49,833 bases of DNA from Oscillospiraceae bacterium (lineage in GTDB: Bacteria; Bacillota; Clostridia; WRLR01), in NCBI GenBank assembly GCA_009777515.1, contig WRLR01000014.1:1-49833 (forward strand). Reading direction: 5' to 3'. Below the pieces are notes generated by a model. It made no database searches. It worked only from the letters and a program-made list of their open reading frames with translations, and was not told the origin of the DNA. This document shows positions 25,101 through 32,440 of this stretch, one piece after another (positions within the stretch are counted from its first letter, which is position 1; each line of letters begins with the position of its first letter). Both the position numbers and the translations under genes were made by a program.

Positions 25101-25187
25101 TGAATGAGTGAATTTGAATTAATGAATGTATGAATTTATTAATGTATGAATGTATGAATGAGTGAGTGAGTGAGTGAGTGAATGAAT
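25101..25187 (+). repeat. Tetranucleotide GAGT/GAAT repeat tract before an SD
   Basis: Degenerate GAAT/GTAT repeats from 25101 become five perfect GAGT units at 25160-25179, then two GAAT units, ending immediately before the SD GGGAGG (25188-25193) of the isomerase gene at 25201. Length changes here would alter the mRNA leader only, not the frame. Confidence 0.85.
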
Positions 25188-25200
25188 GGGAGGTAAATAA

Positions 25201-25992
25201 ATGATCCGGATTAGCGCTTGTATCGAGATGCTGTTTAAGGAATATGAATTCAACGACCGCCCTGCTGCGGCGAAAGCCGCAGGCCTTGAAGCCATTGAGT
25301 TCTGGGGCTGGTCGAACAAGGATTTGGGCGGGCTTGCCGACGCCGCCAACGCGGCGGGCGTCGCCGTGGCGGCCTGCGGCCTCGGCACGAAAGACGCAAA
25401 ACGGGCAGAGGCCATTAGAAATTACGGCCTGTTGGACAAACGCAACGCAGGAGTATTTGCGGAAAACGTACAAGAATCCATTGAGGCCGTGCGCCCCCTC
25501 GGCATCAGGACAATGCTTACAACCGTTGGGCAGGAGCTGGACGGCGTGCCGCGCGGCGACCAGCACGAAGCCATCGTGGAGTGTTTGAAGGCCGCAGCGC
25601 CCATAGCTGAAAAAGAGGGCTTCACCCTTGTGTTAGAGCCACTCAACATCCTGGTCAACCATAAAGGTTACTATCTCTCCTCATCCCACGAGGCAGCGGA
25701 CATCTTAAAGGCCGTCGGCTCGCCAAATATTAAAATGCTCTTTGACGTCTACCATCAACAGATTACGGAGGGGAACCTGATAGCGAACCTGACCGAATAC
25801 ATGCCCCTCATAGGCCATATCCACACGGCGGACAACCCCGGAAGGCACGAGTTCGGCACCGGCGAAATAAACTACAAGGCGGTGCTTCGGGCCATCGACG
25901 ACGCAGGCTACGAGGGCTATACAGGGCTTGAGTACTCCCCGACGTGCGCCACGGGCCGCTCCCTCGCGGGCGTCTTCAGCGCGCTTTTGTGA
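25201..25992 (+). CDS. Hydroxypyruvate isomerase-like / 2-oxo-tetronate isomerase (OtnI) family protein
   Basis: A 263-residue TIM barrel of the hydroxypyruvate isomerase (Hyi/OtnI) group. Key segments: CIEMLFKEYEFNDRPAAAKAAGLEAIEFWGW at the N-terminus, TLVLEPLNILVNHKGYYLSSSHEA (Glu metal ligand), KMLFDVYHQQITEGNLI (Asp and His ligands), GHIHTADNPGRHEFGTGEINY, and GYTGLEYSPT (Glu). All expected ligands are present. Hyi converts hydroxypyruvate to tartronate semialdehyde; OtnI isomerises 2-oxo-tetronate to 3-oxo-tetronate. The DUF1537 kinase gene 1.15 kb downstream favours the OtnI role, because OtnK (DUF1537) phosphorylates the OtnI product in four-carbon acid-sugar catabolism. GGGAGG lies 7 bases before ATG 25201. 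Confidence 0.83.
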   Translation: MIRISACIEMLFKEYEFNDRPAAAKAAGLEAIEFWGWSNKDLGGLADAANAAGVAVAACGLGTKDAKRAEAIRNYGLLDKRNAGVFAENVQESIEAVRPLGIRTMLTTVGQELDGVPRGDQHEAIVECLKAAAPIAEKEGFTLVLEPLNILVNHKGYYLSSSHEAADILKAVGSPNIKMLFDVYHQQITEGNLIANLTEYMPLIGHIHTADNPGRHEFGTGEINYKAVLRAIDDAGYEGYTGLEYSPTCATGRSLAGVFSALL

Positions 25993-26036
25993 TATTTAAA
26001 TTGTAACGATGTGAGCGTAGAATGATATAAAGGATG

Positions 26037-26081
26037 GAACGTCCGCGCCCGCGGGGGAGGGGTAGGGGGGCGCGGACGTTC
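26037..26081. repeat. 13-bp perfect inverted repeat with G-rich loop
   Basis: GAACGTCCGCGCC (26037-26049) and GGCGCGGACGTTC (26069-26081) with a 19-nt loop of mostly G (cgcgggggaggggtagggg). It lies after the isomerase gene and before the convergent TetR gene. It is a plausible bidirectional terminator, or an isolated repeat element; no T tract follows on either strand. The rest of this 237-bp gap shows nothing further. Confidence 0.6.
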
Positions 26082-26229
26082 GCCATATATTGGGCCTCAA
26101 TGCGCCCGTAAAATAGGAAATTGCGTGTTTTTGCTTTCCCGCATGGACCGTAAGTCAGCATAATCCGTTAGGTTCACGTTGTCCGCATAATTCGCATAAT
26201 TCCCATTAATATGTTGCGTAACGGGTATA

Positions 26230-26835
26230 TTACGCGCCCGTAGGTCTGACAAGCTCATTGAGAAAGTCGTTCGCCCTGACCCATTCGTAAAAACCTACGG
26301 GATTTTTGCCAAAATTACGAATGGCTGTGCTGTAGCAGAGATTTGTGACAATCGTGACAAAAGCGTCCACGTCCAGAGGCTCGATACGCCCCAACTCCAG
26401 CATGCGTTTTAAAAGGGTCCTCGTTATCATGCCTTGGTTCCCGATGAGGTTGCGGTCGATGAATGCTGCGCTCCTCTCGTCGGTCCTGCTTTCCGCCGAC
26501 GCTATCAAGATAATTCTATCCATAAGTTCTTGATCGGCGGGATCGAAGAAGAATTGAGCCCTTTTGAGAAGTTCATGGGGATGGGTTGTCCGGGCTAGCG
26601 TCAATAGATTATTCATATCCGGCAAAACATTCTTGATCTTCTCCTCATATAGCTTGTATATGTGCTCCAGGATGTCGTCTTTTGACTCAAAATGGCTATA
26701 GAGGGATGCCGGACGAATACCGACAACATTAGCGATATCACGAGTGCTAACCCTGTTGTAACTTTTCTCTGAAAACAACAAAATCGCAGTTTCGATAATT
26801 TTTCGTTTGGTACCGCCTTCCCTTTTACTTCGCAC
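26230..26835 (-). CDS. TetR/AcrR family transcriptional regulator
   Basis: A 201-residue protein of normal TetR length. The N-terminal HTH domain reads KRKIIETAILLFSEKSYNRVSTRDIANVVGIRPASLYSHFESKDDIL; the rest is a helical ligand-binding domain that cannot be assigned. The start is GTG 26835 with AAGGT 6-7 bases upstream. Unlike the TetR at 23250 it has no low-complexity tail. It is transcribed divergently from the DUF1537 kinase gene, and a consensus promoter plus inverted repeat lie in the intergenic region, so it probably represses itself and perhaps the kinase gene. Its effector may be an intermediate of the acid-sugar pathway (inference). Confidence 0.86.
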   Translation of the reverse strand: MRSKREGGTKRKIIETAILLFSEKSYNRVSTRDIANVVGIRPASLYSHFESKDDILEHIYKLYEEKIKNVLPDMNNLLTLARTTHPHELLKRAQFFFDPADQELMDRIILIASAESRTDERSAAFIDRNLIGNQGMITRTLLKRMLELGRIEPLDVDAFVTIVTNLCYSTAIRNFGKNPVGFYEWVRANDFLNELVRPTGA

Positions 26836-26866
26836 TTTGTGACCTTGCCCTTTCTTTAACGAATTA

Positions 26867-26899
26867 ACGTTTGTACACTTGCAATAACAGTATAAACGA
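26867..26899. promoter_or_regulatory. Putative operator of the divergent TetR
   Basis: ACGTTTGTAC (26867-26876) and GTATAAACGA (26890-26899) form an imperfect inverted repeat (8 of 10 positions) overlapping the -10 box and start region of the TetR promoter, the expected place for autorepression. Between here and the kinase start at 27144 the sequence is AT-rich, with a TATAAT at 26972-26977 that could serve the kinase gene. Confidence 0.45.
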
Positions 26900-26918
26900 A
26901 CGCTTGCCAGTCTGTCAA
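26889..26918 (-). promoter_or_regulatory. Promoter of the TetR gene at 26230-26835
   Basis: Read on the minus strand: TTGACA (26918-26913), 18-bp spacer, TATACT (26894-26889). The -35 box is perfect and the -10 has one mismatch. It lies about 54 bp before the GTG start. Confidence 0.65.
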
Positions 26919-27143
26919 CACAAAAAAATAATTTTTTTTAAATTTATTTTTAATATCGAAGTATCTTATTATATAATGTACAGCATAATATGGCGGCTAG
27001 TGTCAAATCGGCTTGTTACAAGGCTTAGAGCAAAAAATCAATTATAAAATACCATTAAATTATGATAAACATGAATAATATATTTAATATTATGGATTAA
27101 AAACATTTTCATGTAATTATCGGAAATAAATCGGAGGTAAAAT

Positions 27144-28652
27144 TTGACAAAAATTTTAGTAATAGCTGACGATTTTACCGGTGCATTGGACACTGGCGTC
27201 CAGTTCGCAGTCGGCGGCGCGCGCGTGTATGTGACCGCAGCAGGTGCGGAGCATATATCAAATGTTATTTCAACCAATAGCCTTGACGTGCTGGTTGTTG
27301 ATACAGAATCGCGCCACTTGCCCCCCCAGCTCGCTGCGGAACGTGTGGGCGCGCTGACGCGGGAGGCGGTGCGGCTCGGCTTTACGCATTTCTATAAAAA
27401 AACGGATTCGGCGCTGAGGGGCAACATCGGAGCGGAACTGGGCGCTATGCTGGAGTCGAACGGCGACACGGCGCTCGCGTTCGCGCCGGCATACCCCGAA
27501 AGCGGCCGCATCACAAAAAACGGGATTCACTATATCGATGGGGCGCAGTTGGGAGACAGCGTGTTTGCGCGAGATCCCCACGCCCCGGTGAAACACAGCG
27601 CCGTGGCGGACATTATCAATGAGCAGACCGTTATTAAAACAGTCGTCTGCCCCGCCGATGTCTACGGGAGCTGCGGGGGCGGTGTGAACGACAGGGAGTG
27701 CGGGAGCGGAAAGGGTGGCGGGAGTGGAAAGGGCGGAACGGGTGATGCGGGCGGCGGCAAGAATGGTGGCAGCGGAAAGGGCGACGGTGGCAGGGGCAGA
27801 ATCGGAAGCGGTGGGGAGTGTGGCAGGGAGAGTAACAGTGACTCCGGCAACGAAACCGTCGGGCGGCGCGAGCAGCACAGTCGCTCCATTTATATATATG
27901 ACGCCGAAAGCGACGCCGATCTCCTGAGCCTTGGCCATTACTTAAAAACCAGGGGGCTGCTCAAAAGCCTCGCGGGCTGCGCAGGCTTTGCGCGCGTATT
28001 GCCGGAGATATATGAAATAGGGGGGATTTATACGGCGCGTGAAACTGCGCCCCATAGCCCGCCGCCGCCACCAGGCGCGACATGCGAACCAGACTCGCCT
28101 GCGCCGCGCGGTTTGTTGCTCGTCACCGGCAGCGTGAACCCTATAACGTTAAAACAAATATCCAAAGCTTCGGAGTACGGGTTCCAAATAATCGGCCTGA
28201 CACCGGAACAGAAGCTGACGCCATCGGCAAAAACAACAGGCGAAGCGGTGGACGCTGCGCTCCACGCGCTACGCTGCGGCGGGCGCGTCATATTAACCGC
28301 CGCCGAAACCCAAGCCGACGTCGATTTGGCGGACGAGTACGCGCGCGCGCGCGGCATCCCCGAAAGCGAGCTACGCAACCGTATATCCGACAATATCGGG
28401 CAGCTGGCGGCGGCAATCCTCGAACAGCGCACAATCGGCGCCCTGGCCGTATTTGGCGGCGACACATTGTACTCAATAATAAAACAGATAGGCGCCAAGG
28501 CCATCTCGCCCCTGCGCGAGCTTGCGCCGGGCATCGTGGAGGCATCAATTATATCTGACAGCAACCAACCAACAAGCCTTCGCCTCATCACAAAATCAGG
28601 CGGACTGGGCGGCGAAGACACCCTCGCCGTCATATCAAGAACAGTTGGATAG
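27144..28652 (+). CDS. DUF1537 four-carbon acid-sugar kinase (OtnK/DtnK family) with a 70-residue insert
   Basis: A 502-residue protein. The N-terminal substrate domain shows the family hallmarks ILVIADDFTGALDTG, FYKKTDSALRGNIGAEL and AFAPAYPESGRITKNGIHYIDG. The C-terminal nucleotide-binding domain has LLLVTGSVNPITLKQI, FGGDTLYSIIKQIGAK and ITKSGGLGGEDTL. Family members phosphorylate 3-oxo-tetronate, D-threonate or D-erythronate with ATP. Residues about 176-246 (27669-27881) are a Gly/Ser/Lys/Asn-rich insert with no counterpart in the family, joined at a surface loop before the strand SIYIYDAES; without it the protein would be about 430 residues, the usual size. The start is TTG 27144 with CGGAGGT 5 bases upstream. 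Confidence 0.87.
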   Translation: MTKILVIADDFTGALDTGVQFAVGGARVYVTAAGAEHISNVISTNSLDVLVVDTESRHLPPQLAAERVGALTREAVRLGFTHFYKKTDSALRGNIGAELGAMLESNGDTALAFAPAYPESGRITKNGIHYIDGAQLGDSVFARDPHAPVKHSAVADIINEQTVIKTVVCPADVYGSCGGGVNDRECGSGKGGGSGKGGTGDAGGGKNGGSGKGDGGRGRIGSGGECGRESNSDSGNETVGRREQHSRSIYIYDAESDADLLSLGHYLKTRGLLKSLAGCAGFARVLPEIYEIGGIYTARETAPHSPPPPPGATCEPDSPAPRGLLLVTGSVNPITLKQISKASEYGFQIIGLTPEQKLTPSAKTTGEAVDAALHALRCGGRVILTAAETQADVDLADEYARARGIPESELRNRISDNIGQLAAAILEQRTIGALAVFGGDTLYSIIKQIGAKAISPLRELAPGIVEASIISDSNQPTSLRLITKSGGLGGEDTLAVISRTVG

Positions 28653-28752
28653 GAGCAGTGGGGGCAGTTGGGGCAGTTGGGGCAGTTGCGGTAGTTGGGG
28701 CAATTGCGGCAGTTGGGGCAGTTGGGGGCAATTTGGGGCAGTTGGGCAGTTG
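28653..28752 (+). repeat. GGGGCAGTTG minisatellite
   Basis: About eleven degenerate copies of a 9-10-bp unit (GGGGCAGTT) start right after the kinase stop codon and run to the half MITE-like repeat at 28757. G-rich on the plus strand. Confidence 0.85.
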
Positions 28753-28756
28753 TGTA

Positions 28757-28787
28757 ATGTAGGGGCGAACAGTGTTCGCCCGCAACT
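28757..28787 (+). repeat. Half copy of the MITE-like element
   Basis: ATGTA followed by the perfect palindrome GGGCGAACAGTGTTCGCCC (28763-28781) and GCAACTTTAC. It matches the inner palindrome and flanks of the 130-bp elements; the adjacent terminal repeat is merged into the 18-bp tandem repeats that follow. Confidence 0.6.
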
Positions 28788-28858
28788 TTACGATTGCCAA
28801 TTAATTACGATCGCCCAATTATTTACGATTGCCAATTTATATACGATTGCCTATTTAT
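28788..28858 (+). repeat. 18-bp tandem repeat derived from a MITE-like terminus
   Basis: Four degenerate copies of TTACGATTGCCAATTTAT, period 17-18 bp (starting at 28788, 28805, 28823, 28841). The unit resembles the TTACAATCGYCTA terminus of the MITE-like elements, so the terminus itself seems to have been amplified. The array touches the 3' end of the queT gene. Confidence 0.7.
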
Positions 28859-29529
28859 TTATTCGTATCAAAGCTTCCGTCTCCCCGGCGCTTGTGGGGA
28901 TGGGCGTAATATTTGAAACCTCTCATCAGGAACATCAGCGGTACTCCGAGACCGTAACAGCTTAATGTCTGGCCCGCCATCACGCCGAGGGCGGCAGCCC
29001 ACAAAGGGATGCTCAACATGATTGAAAGCATCGCGCCAATCACAACGGTGTTGATCAACACCGCCGGCATGGGCAGCAATACCGCCTGGAGTACAGCGCC
29101 GCGCCCTTTTACGCGCTGCGCAATCATGTATGTCAACTGCGCAGATATGAGGGTGGCAAAGCTGCCGAAAATCAAATCGGGGATCCCCATGAAACTGACG
29201 GTGTTGGCTAAGGCGCAGCCTATAAACAGGCCGGGTATCGCGGCCGGCGTAAAGGCAGGCAATATCGCCAGCGCCTCCGCGACGCGCAACTGCTGTTGCC
29301 CGAACGAAATGGGCGCAAGCCATATAGTGAGCGCCGCGTACACGGCAGCGATAAGGGCAGCATGCGTTATGAACCGCGCCCTGCCAAACCGCCCGCGCCC
29401 CATATACGCGCCATACCAATTGAACATGCCGCTGATCTTGCTTTCGCTAGAGCCTTTGCTATTGCTATTGTTGTCGATGTTGCCGTCGATGTTACCATCG
29501 ATGTTGCTATTATCATTATTATTCATGCA
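28855..29529 (-). CDS. queT: QueT family queuosine-precursor transporter
   Basis: An integral membrane protein of about 224 residues. FGQQQLRVAEALAILP is the QueT (PF06177) signature, followed by ALANTVSFMGIPDLIFGSFATLISAQLTYMIA and further helices typical of small substrate-binding (S) components of ECF transporters. Such proteins import preQ0/preQ1 or queuine for tRNA modification. The N-terminus is an Asn/Asp/Gly/Ser-rich tail (NNNDNSNIDGNIDGNIDNNS) not found in the family. ATG 29529 is my choice; the frame opens at 29574, within the hairpin of the preceding gene. I looked for a preQ1 riboswitch in the leader and found none. Confidence 0.84.
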   Translation of the reverse strand, partial: CMNNNDNSNIDGNIDGNIDNNSNSKGSSESKISGMFNWYGAYMGRGRFGRARFITHAALIAAVYAALTIWLAPISFGQQQLRVAEALAILPAFTPAAIPGLFIGCALANTVSFMGIPDLIFGSFATLISAQLTYMIAQRVKGRGAVLQAVLLPMPAVLINTVVIGAMLSIMLSIPLWAAALGVMAGQTLSCYGLGVPLMFLMRGFKYYAHPHKRRGDGSFDTNK

Positions 29530-29563
29530 AAAAGTATATCTCAACGCGCATAAATCCGCAAGC

Positions 29564-29589
29564 AAAACGCCCACAGTTGGATGTGGGCG
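29564..29589 (-). terminator. Rho-independent terminator of the DUF975 gene
   Basis: Stem CGCCCACA (29568-29575) / TGTGGGCG (29582-29589) with a 6-nt loop; on the minus strand TTTTGCTT follows. It lies 43 bp beyond the stop codon of the DUF975 gene and 35 bp before the queT ATG, so queT is probably transcribed separately or by readthrough. Confidence 0.7.
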
Positions 29590-29631
29590 CTAGTAAATTC
29601 GTTACAGTTCATAATATAATATGGCTACTAT

Positions 29632-30189
29632 TTATCTGATTTCCTTGTAAAAATTGGTAATCGTCGTGGTCATATATGGTACTACGTATATGCCGGCTAT
29701 GCCGAACGTAATGCCGCACAGCAAAAGCCACGGGAAGAACGACAGCGCCAGTACGAACATTTTACCTACATTCCCCTTCATAATCCGCTTGCTTTCATTG
29801 AGCGCTTCGCGCGCCGTCATATCGGGATTCTCCGCGAGGATATAAAAAGACATCGAGTAGGAAATACCCTTGATTATGCCCGGTACGTATAATAACATCG
29901 ACCACAGCATCGTAAAAAAGCCCACCAATATGGACAGCCATACTGCTTTACCGATAACGTCAAACCCTTTAAATATATCCCCTAATACCGGCGTCCCGCC
30001 ATCGGTGAGGTTCAAATAAATCCGCACCGAAGCAATGAGAAACGCCGGCCCGAGAATCAGCGGCCCGACAAATGTGAACCCCGCCGCGCCGGAGATAACC
30101 GCTACAATTAACATACATAAAAACAGTATCCCGATCTTACCCTTGATTTGATCCTTCGCCAATGATTTTAACTCCGCCCTTGAAGACAT
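29632..30189 (-). CDS. DUF975 family membrane protein
   Basis: A 185-residue membrane protein with about four or five helices. The N-terminal motif SSRAELKSLAKDQIKGK and the segment LYVPGIIKGISYSMSFYILAENPDMTAREALNESKRIMKGN match DUF975 (PF06161), a Firmicutes family of unknown function. GGGGGG lies 7 bases before ATG 30189. A clear terminator follows at 29564-29589. It is divergent from trmL with a 195-bp gap that probably holds both promoters. Confidence 0.85.
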   Translation of the reverse strand: MSSRAELKSLAKDQIKGKIGILFLCMLIVAVISGAAGFTFVGPLILGPAFLIASVRIYLNLTDGGTPVLGDIFKGFDVIGKAVWLSILVGFFTMLWSMLLYVPGIIKGISYSMSFYILAENPDMTAREALNESKRIMKGNVGKMFVLALSFFPWLLLCGITFGIAGIYVVPYMTTTITNFYKEIR

Positions 30190-30384
30190 ATGTACCCCCC
30201 CTGTAATAATTAGTAATGTACTTGGCCGTTCATATTTAATTCACTTTCTGTTCACAAATAGTATATCATCAAAAACGTACTTTTCAACCATTTTTTTGTC
30301 ATTATGTCACAGTTTTTATTAATGTATAATCTGTCAATTCCAGCTAATTTTAAGTTGACGCAAATTGCAGTATTTGATAAGTTT

Positions 30385-30927
30385 ATGGAAATGAAATTGA
30401 ATATAGCATTGGTGGAACCGGAAATACCGCAGAACACCGGCAATATCTCCAGGACTTGCGCGGCTATTGGAGCGGATTTACATCTCGTTCGCCCGCTGGG
30501 TTTTCAGATTGATGATCGCCAGCTAAAGCGCGCCGGGCTTGATTATTGGGACAAACTTAATGTATTTTACTACGACTCCGTAGCGGATCTTCTGGATATG
30601 CACAGAAGTTCTGTTTTTCTGTATTTTTCTACCAAAGCCGAGCGAAATTATTGGCATGCCTGTTATACAGACGGCTGCTTCGTGGTTTTCGGAAAGGAAA
30701 CGGCGGGGCTGCCCGAGCAATTGTTGCGCGGCAACATGGATCGTTGCTACAGGCTGCCCATGCGGCGCGAAATCCGGTCGCTCAACCTGTCCAACACGGT
30801 CGCGGTGGTGGCGTATGAGGCTTTGAGGCAAAACTTGGCGGGCGGCGCGTTGGGCGGCGTGATGGGCGATGCGGAGGGTGGCGCGGCGGGCAATATGGCG
30901 GGCGGCGCGGAAGATATTTTTATATAA
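30385..30927 (+). CDS. trmL: tRNA (cytidine/uridine-34 2'-O)-methyltransferase TrmL
   Basis: A SpoU-class trefoil-knot methyltransferase of about 180 residues. NIALVEPEIPQNTGNISRTCA, LVRPLGFQIDDRQLKRAGLDYW, FVVFGKETAGLPEQLL and REIRSLNLSNTVAVVAYEALRQ match the three SpoU motifs and the TrmL subfamily. It methylates the wobble ribose of certain leucine tRNAs using S-adenosylmethionine. The start is uncertain between ATG 30385 and 30391 (30391 matches E. coli TrmL better); neither has a clear SD, and the open frame extends to 30304. The last 30 residues (30835-30924) are a Gly/Ala/Met tail (GGALGGVMGDAEGG...) beyond the usual end. Confidence 0.88.
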   Translation: MEMKLNIALVEPEIPQNTGNISRTCAAIGADLHLVRPLGFQIDDRQLKRAGLDYWDKLNVFYYDSVADLLDMHRSSVFLYFSTKAERNYWHACYTDGCFVVFGKETAGLPEQLLRGNMDRCYRLPMRREIRSLNLSNTVAVVAYEALRQNLAGGALGGVMGDAEGGAAGNMAGGAEDIFI

Positions 30928-30960
30928 AATGCTATTTCGTAATATGCTATTAGGAGGCCT

Positions 30961-32328
30961 ATGAAATTGGCGGGACATAATGATAATTTTATCAACCGTG
31001 AACGCATGTTGCGCGACTTTACTGATATCATAAGCATAGACAGTCCTTCGTTAAAGGAGCGCAAAATGGCGGCGGCGCTCCGAGCCAAGTTGGAGTCCGA
31101 GGGGTTCGCCGTGTACGAGGACGGCGCGGGCGAAATTACAGGCGGCGAGTGCGGCAACCTCATAGCGGTGCTGCCCGCTTCCGATGGGCTGAACAGCACA
31201 GAGTGCGGGCGGGACGCCTGCGTATCCGAAGGGGGCGGCGAGAGAGGCGATGGCGCGGGCGGCGGTTGCGGCGCATTGCCGGTGGTCGCGCTGCTCGCGC
31301 ACATGGACACGGTCGGCCCCTGCGAAAACAAGCGCTGGACTGTGGAAGGCGACATCATCCGTTCGGACGGGAACACCATACTCGGCGGAGACGACGCCGC
31401 CGGGATCGTCGCCACACTGGAGATAGCGCGCAGGGTTAAAGAAGATAATATCCGTCACGGCGGCATATTAATAATATATACGATTGCCGAGGAAATCGGC
31501 CTCGACGGCGCCAAAAACCTCGATCACGCCCTCATCCGCTCCGCATTGGGCGGTGACGCGGCCAAAGCCTATAAAAGCGTAGGCAAAGATAACAGCAACG
31601 CTACCGAATCAGATGGCGACGACGGCGCGGTTGCAAATGGCGACAGCGGCGCGGTCGGCGGCGGCTTCCCGCAATTTTGCTTCGTCTTTGACAGCGGCGG
31701 CCCGCCGGGCAGCGTCGTCAACCGGGCGCCCTCCCACACCGACATCATCATCACAGTCAAGGGCGCAGCCGCCCACGCGGGCATCGCGCCGGAAAAAGGC
31801 ATAAACGCGATTGCAACGCTGTCCGATGCGATTGCGCATATGCCGCTGGGCCGGATAGACGAAGAAACAACGGCCAACATTGGGATCATCCGGGGCGGCG
31901 ACGCGCGAAACGTGGTCTGCGAGTCGGCCACTGCAGAGGGCGAGGCGCGGAGCCAAAACAAGCAGTCGCTGATTACCCAGGTGGCCGCGATGAAGTCCTG
32001 CGTGGCCGACGCGTGCGAGCGGCGGGGCGCGACATTCGAATTCAAGGAAATAACGTCGTACAACGCTTTTTCACTGACGGATAACGATCTGGTTATCAAA
32101 CTGCTCACAGCCGCCGCAAAAAACCGGGGAAGTGTGTTAAAGCTGGTTCCCACAGGGGGCGGCAGCGACGCGAACATTTTAAACGCAATGGGCATCCCGG
32201 CTGCCAACCTACCGATAGGCATGTATGAAGTGCATAGCACAAGAGAATACACGAACCTCCGCGAAACCTCGGAGACGGTCGAATTGGTCGTAGAGGCTTT
32301 CCGCCTGCTCGCATCGCAGTTTAGCTAA
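30961..32328 (+). CDS. M20 family peptidase (tripeptidase T-like) with two low-complexity inserts
   Basis: A 455-residue zinc peptidase of the PepT-like branch of family M20. Metal-binding and catalytic motifs are intact: LLAHMDTV (His114, Asp116), LGGDDAAG (Asp144), IAEEIGLDGAK (Glu177/178), FVFDSGGPPG, and a late His in MYEVHSTREY; GAAAHAGIAPEKGINAI is the dimerisation domain. Residues about 74-104 (31180-31272) and 196-235 (31546-31665) are Gly/Asp/Ser/Asn-rich inserts; removing them gives about 385 residues, close to the usual 370-400. The first sits between the N-terminal hairpin and the metal strand, the second just before the strand carrying the next ligand. AGGAGG lies 4 bases before ATG 30961, and the gene follows trmL by 33 bp. 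Confidence 0.85.
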   Translation: MKLAGHNDNFINRERMLRDFTDIISIDSPSLKERKMAAALRAKLESEGFAVYEDGAGEITGGECGNLIAVLPASDGLNSTECGRDACVSEGGGERGDGAGGGCGALPVVALLAHMDTVGPCENKRWTVEGDIIRSDGNTILGGDDAAGIVATLEIARRVKEDNIRHGGILIIYTIAEEIGLDGAKNLDHALIRSALGGDAAKAYKSVGKDNSNATESDGDDGAVANGDSGAVGGGFPQFCFVFDSGGPPGSVVNRAPSHTDIIITVKGAAAHAGIAPEKGINAIATLSDAIAHMPLGRIDEETTANIGIIRGGDARNVVCESATAEGEARSQNKQSLITQVAAMKSCVADACERRGATFEFKEITSYNAFSLTDNDLVIKLLTAAAKNRGSVLKLVPTGGGSDANILNAMGIPAANLPIGMYEVHSTREYTNLRETSETVELVVEAFRLLASQFS

Positions 32329-32440
32329 AACGCAAATCGGGTAAATCTATATAATAAATAGCGGGCGTAGTGTCAAAAAAGCGCAATGCGTCGCTACAAC
32401 AAAAATTTGCCGGATACGCAAAATGTGGGGAGGCCATAAC

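Noticed and set aside
28522-28965. 147-codon frame with Gly-Ser-Trp repeats after the kinase gene
   Set aside because: It is the translation of the GGGGCAGTT minisatellite in a frame different from the kinase, without an SD.
29530-29631. preQ1 riboswitch before queT
   Set aside because: The leader contains the DUF975 terminator but no preQ1 aptamer pattern that I could recognise.
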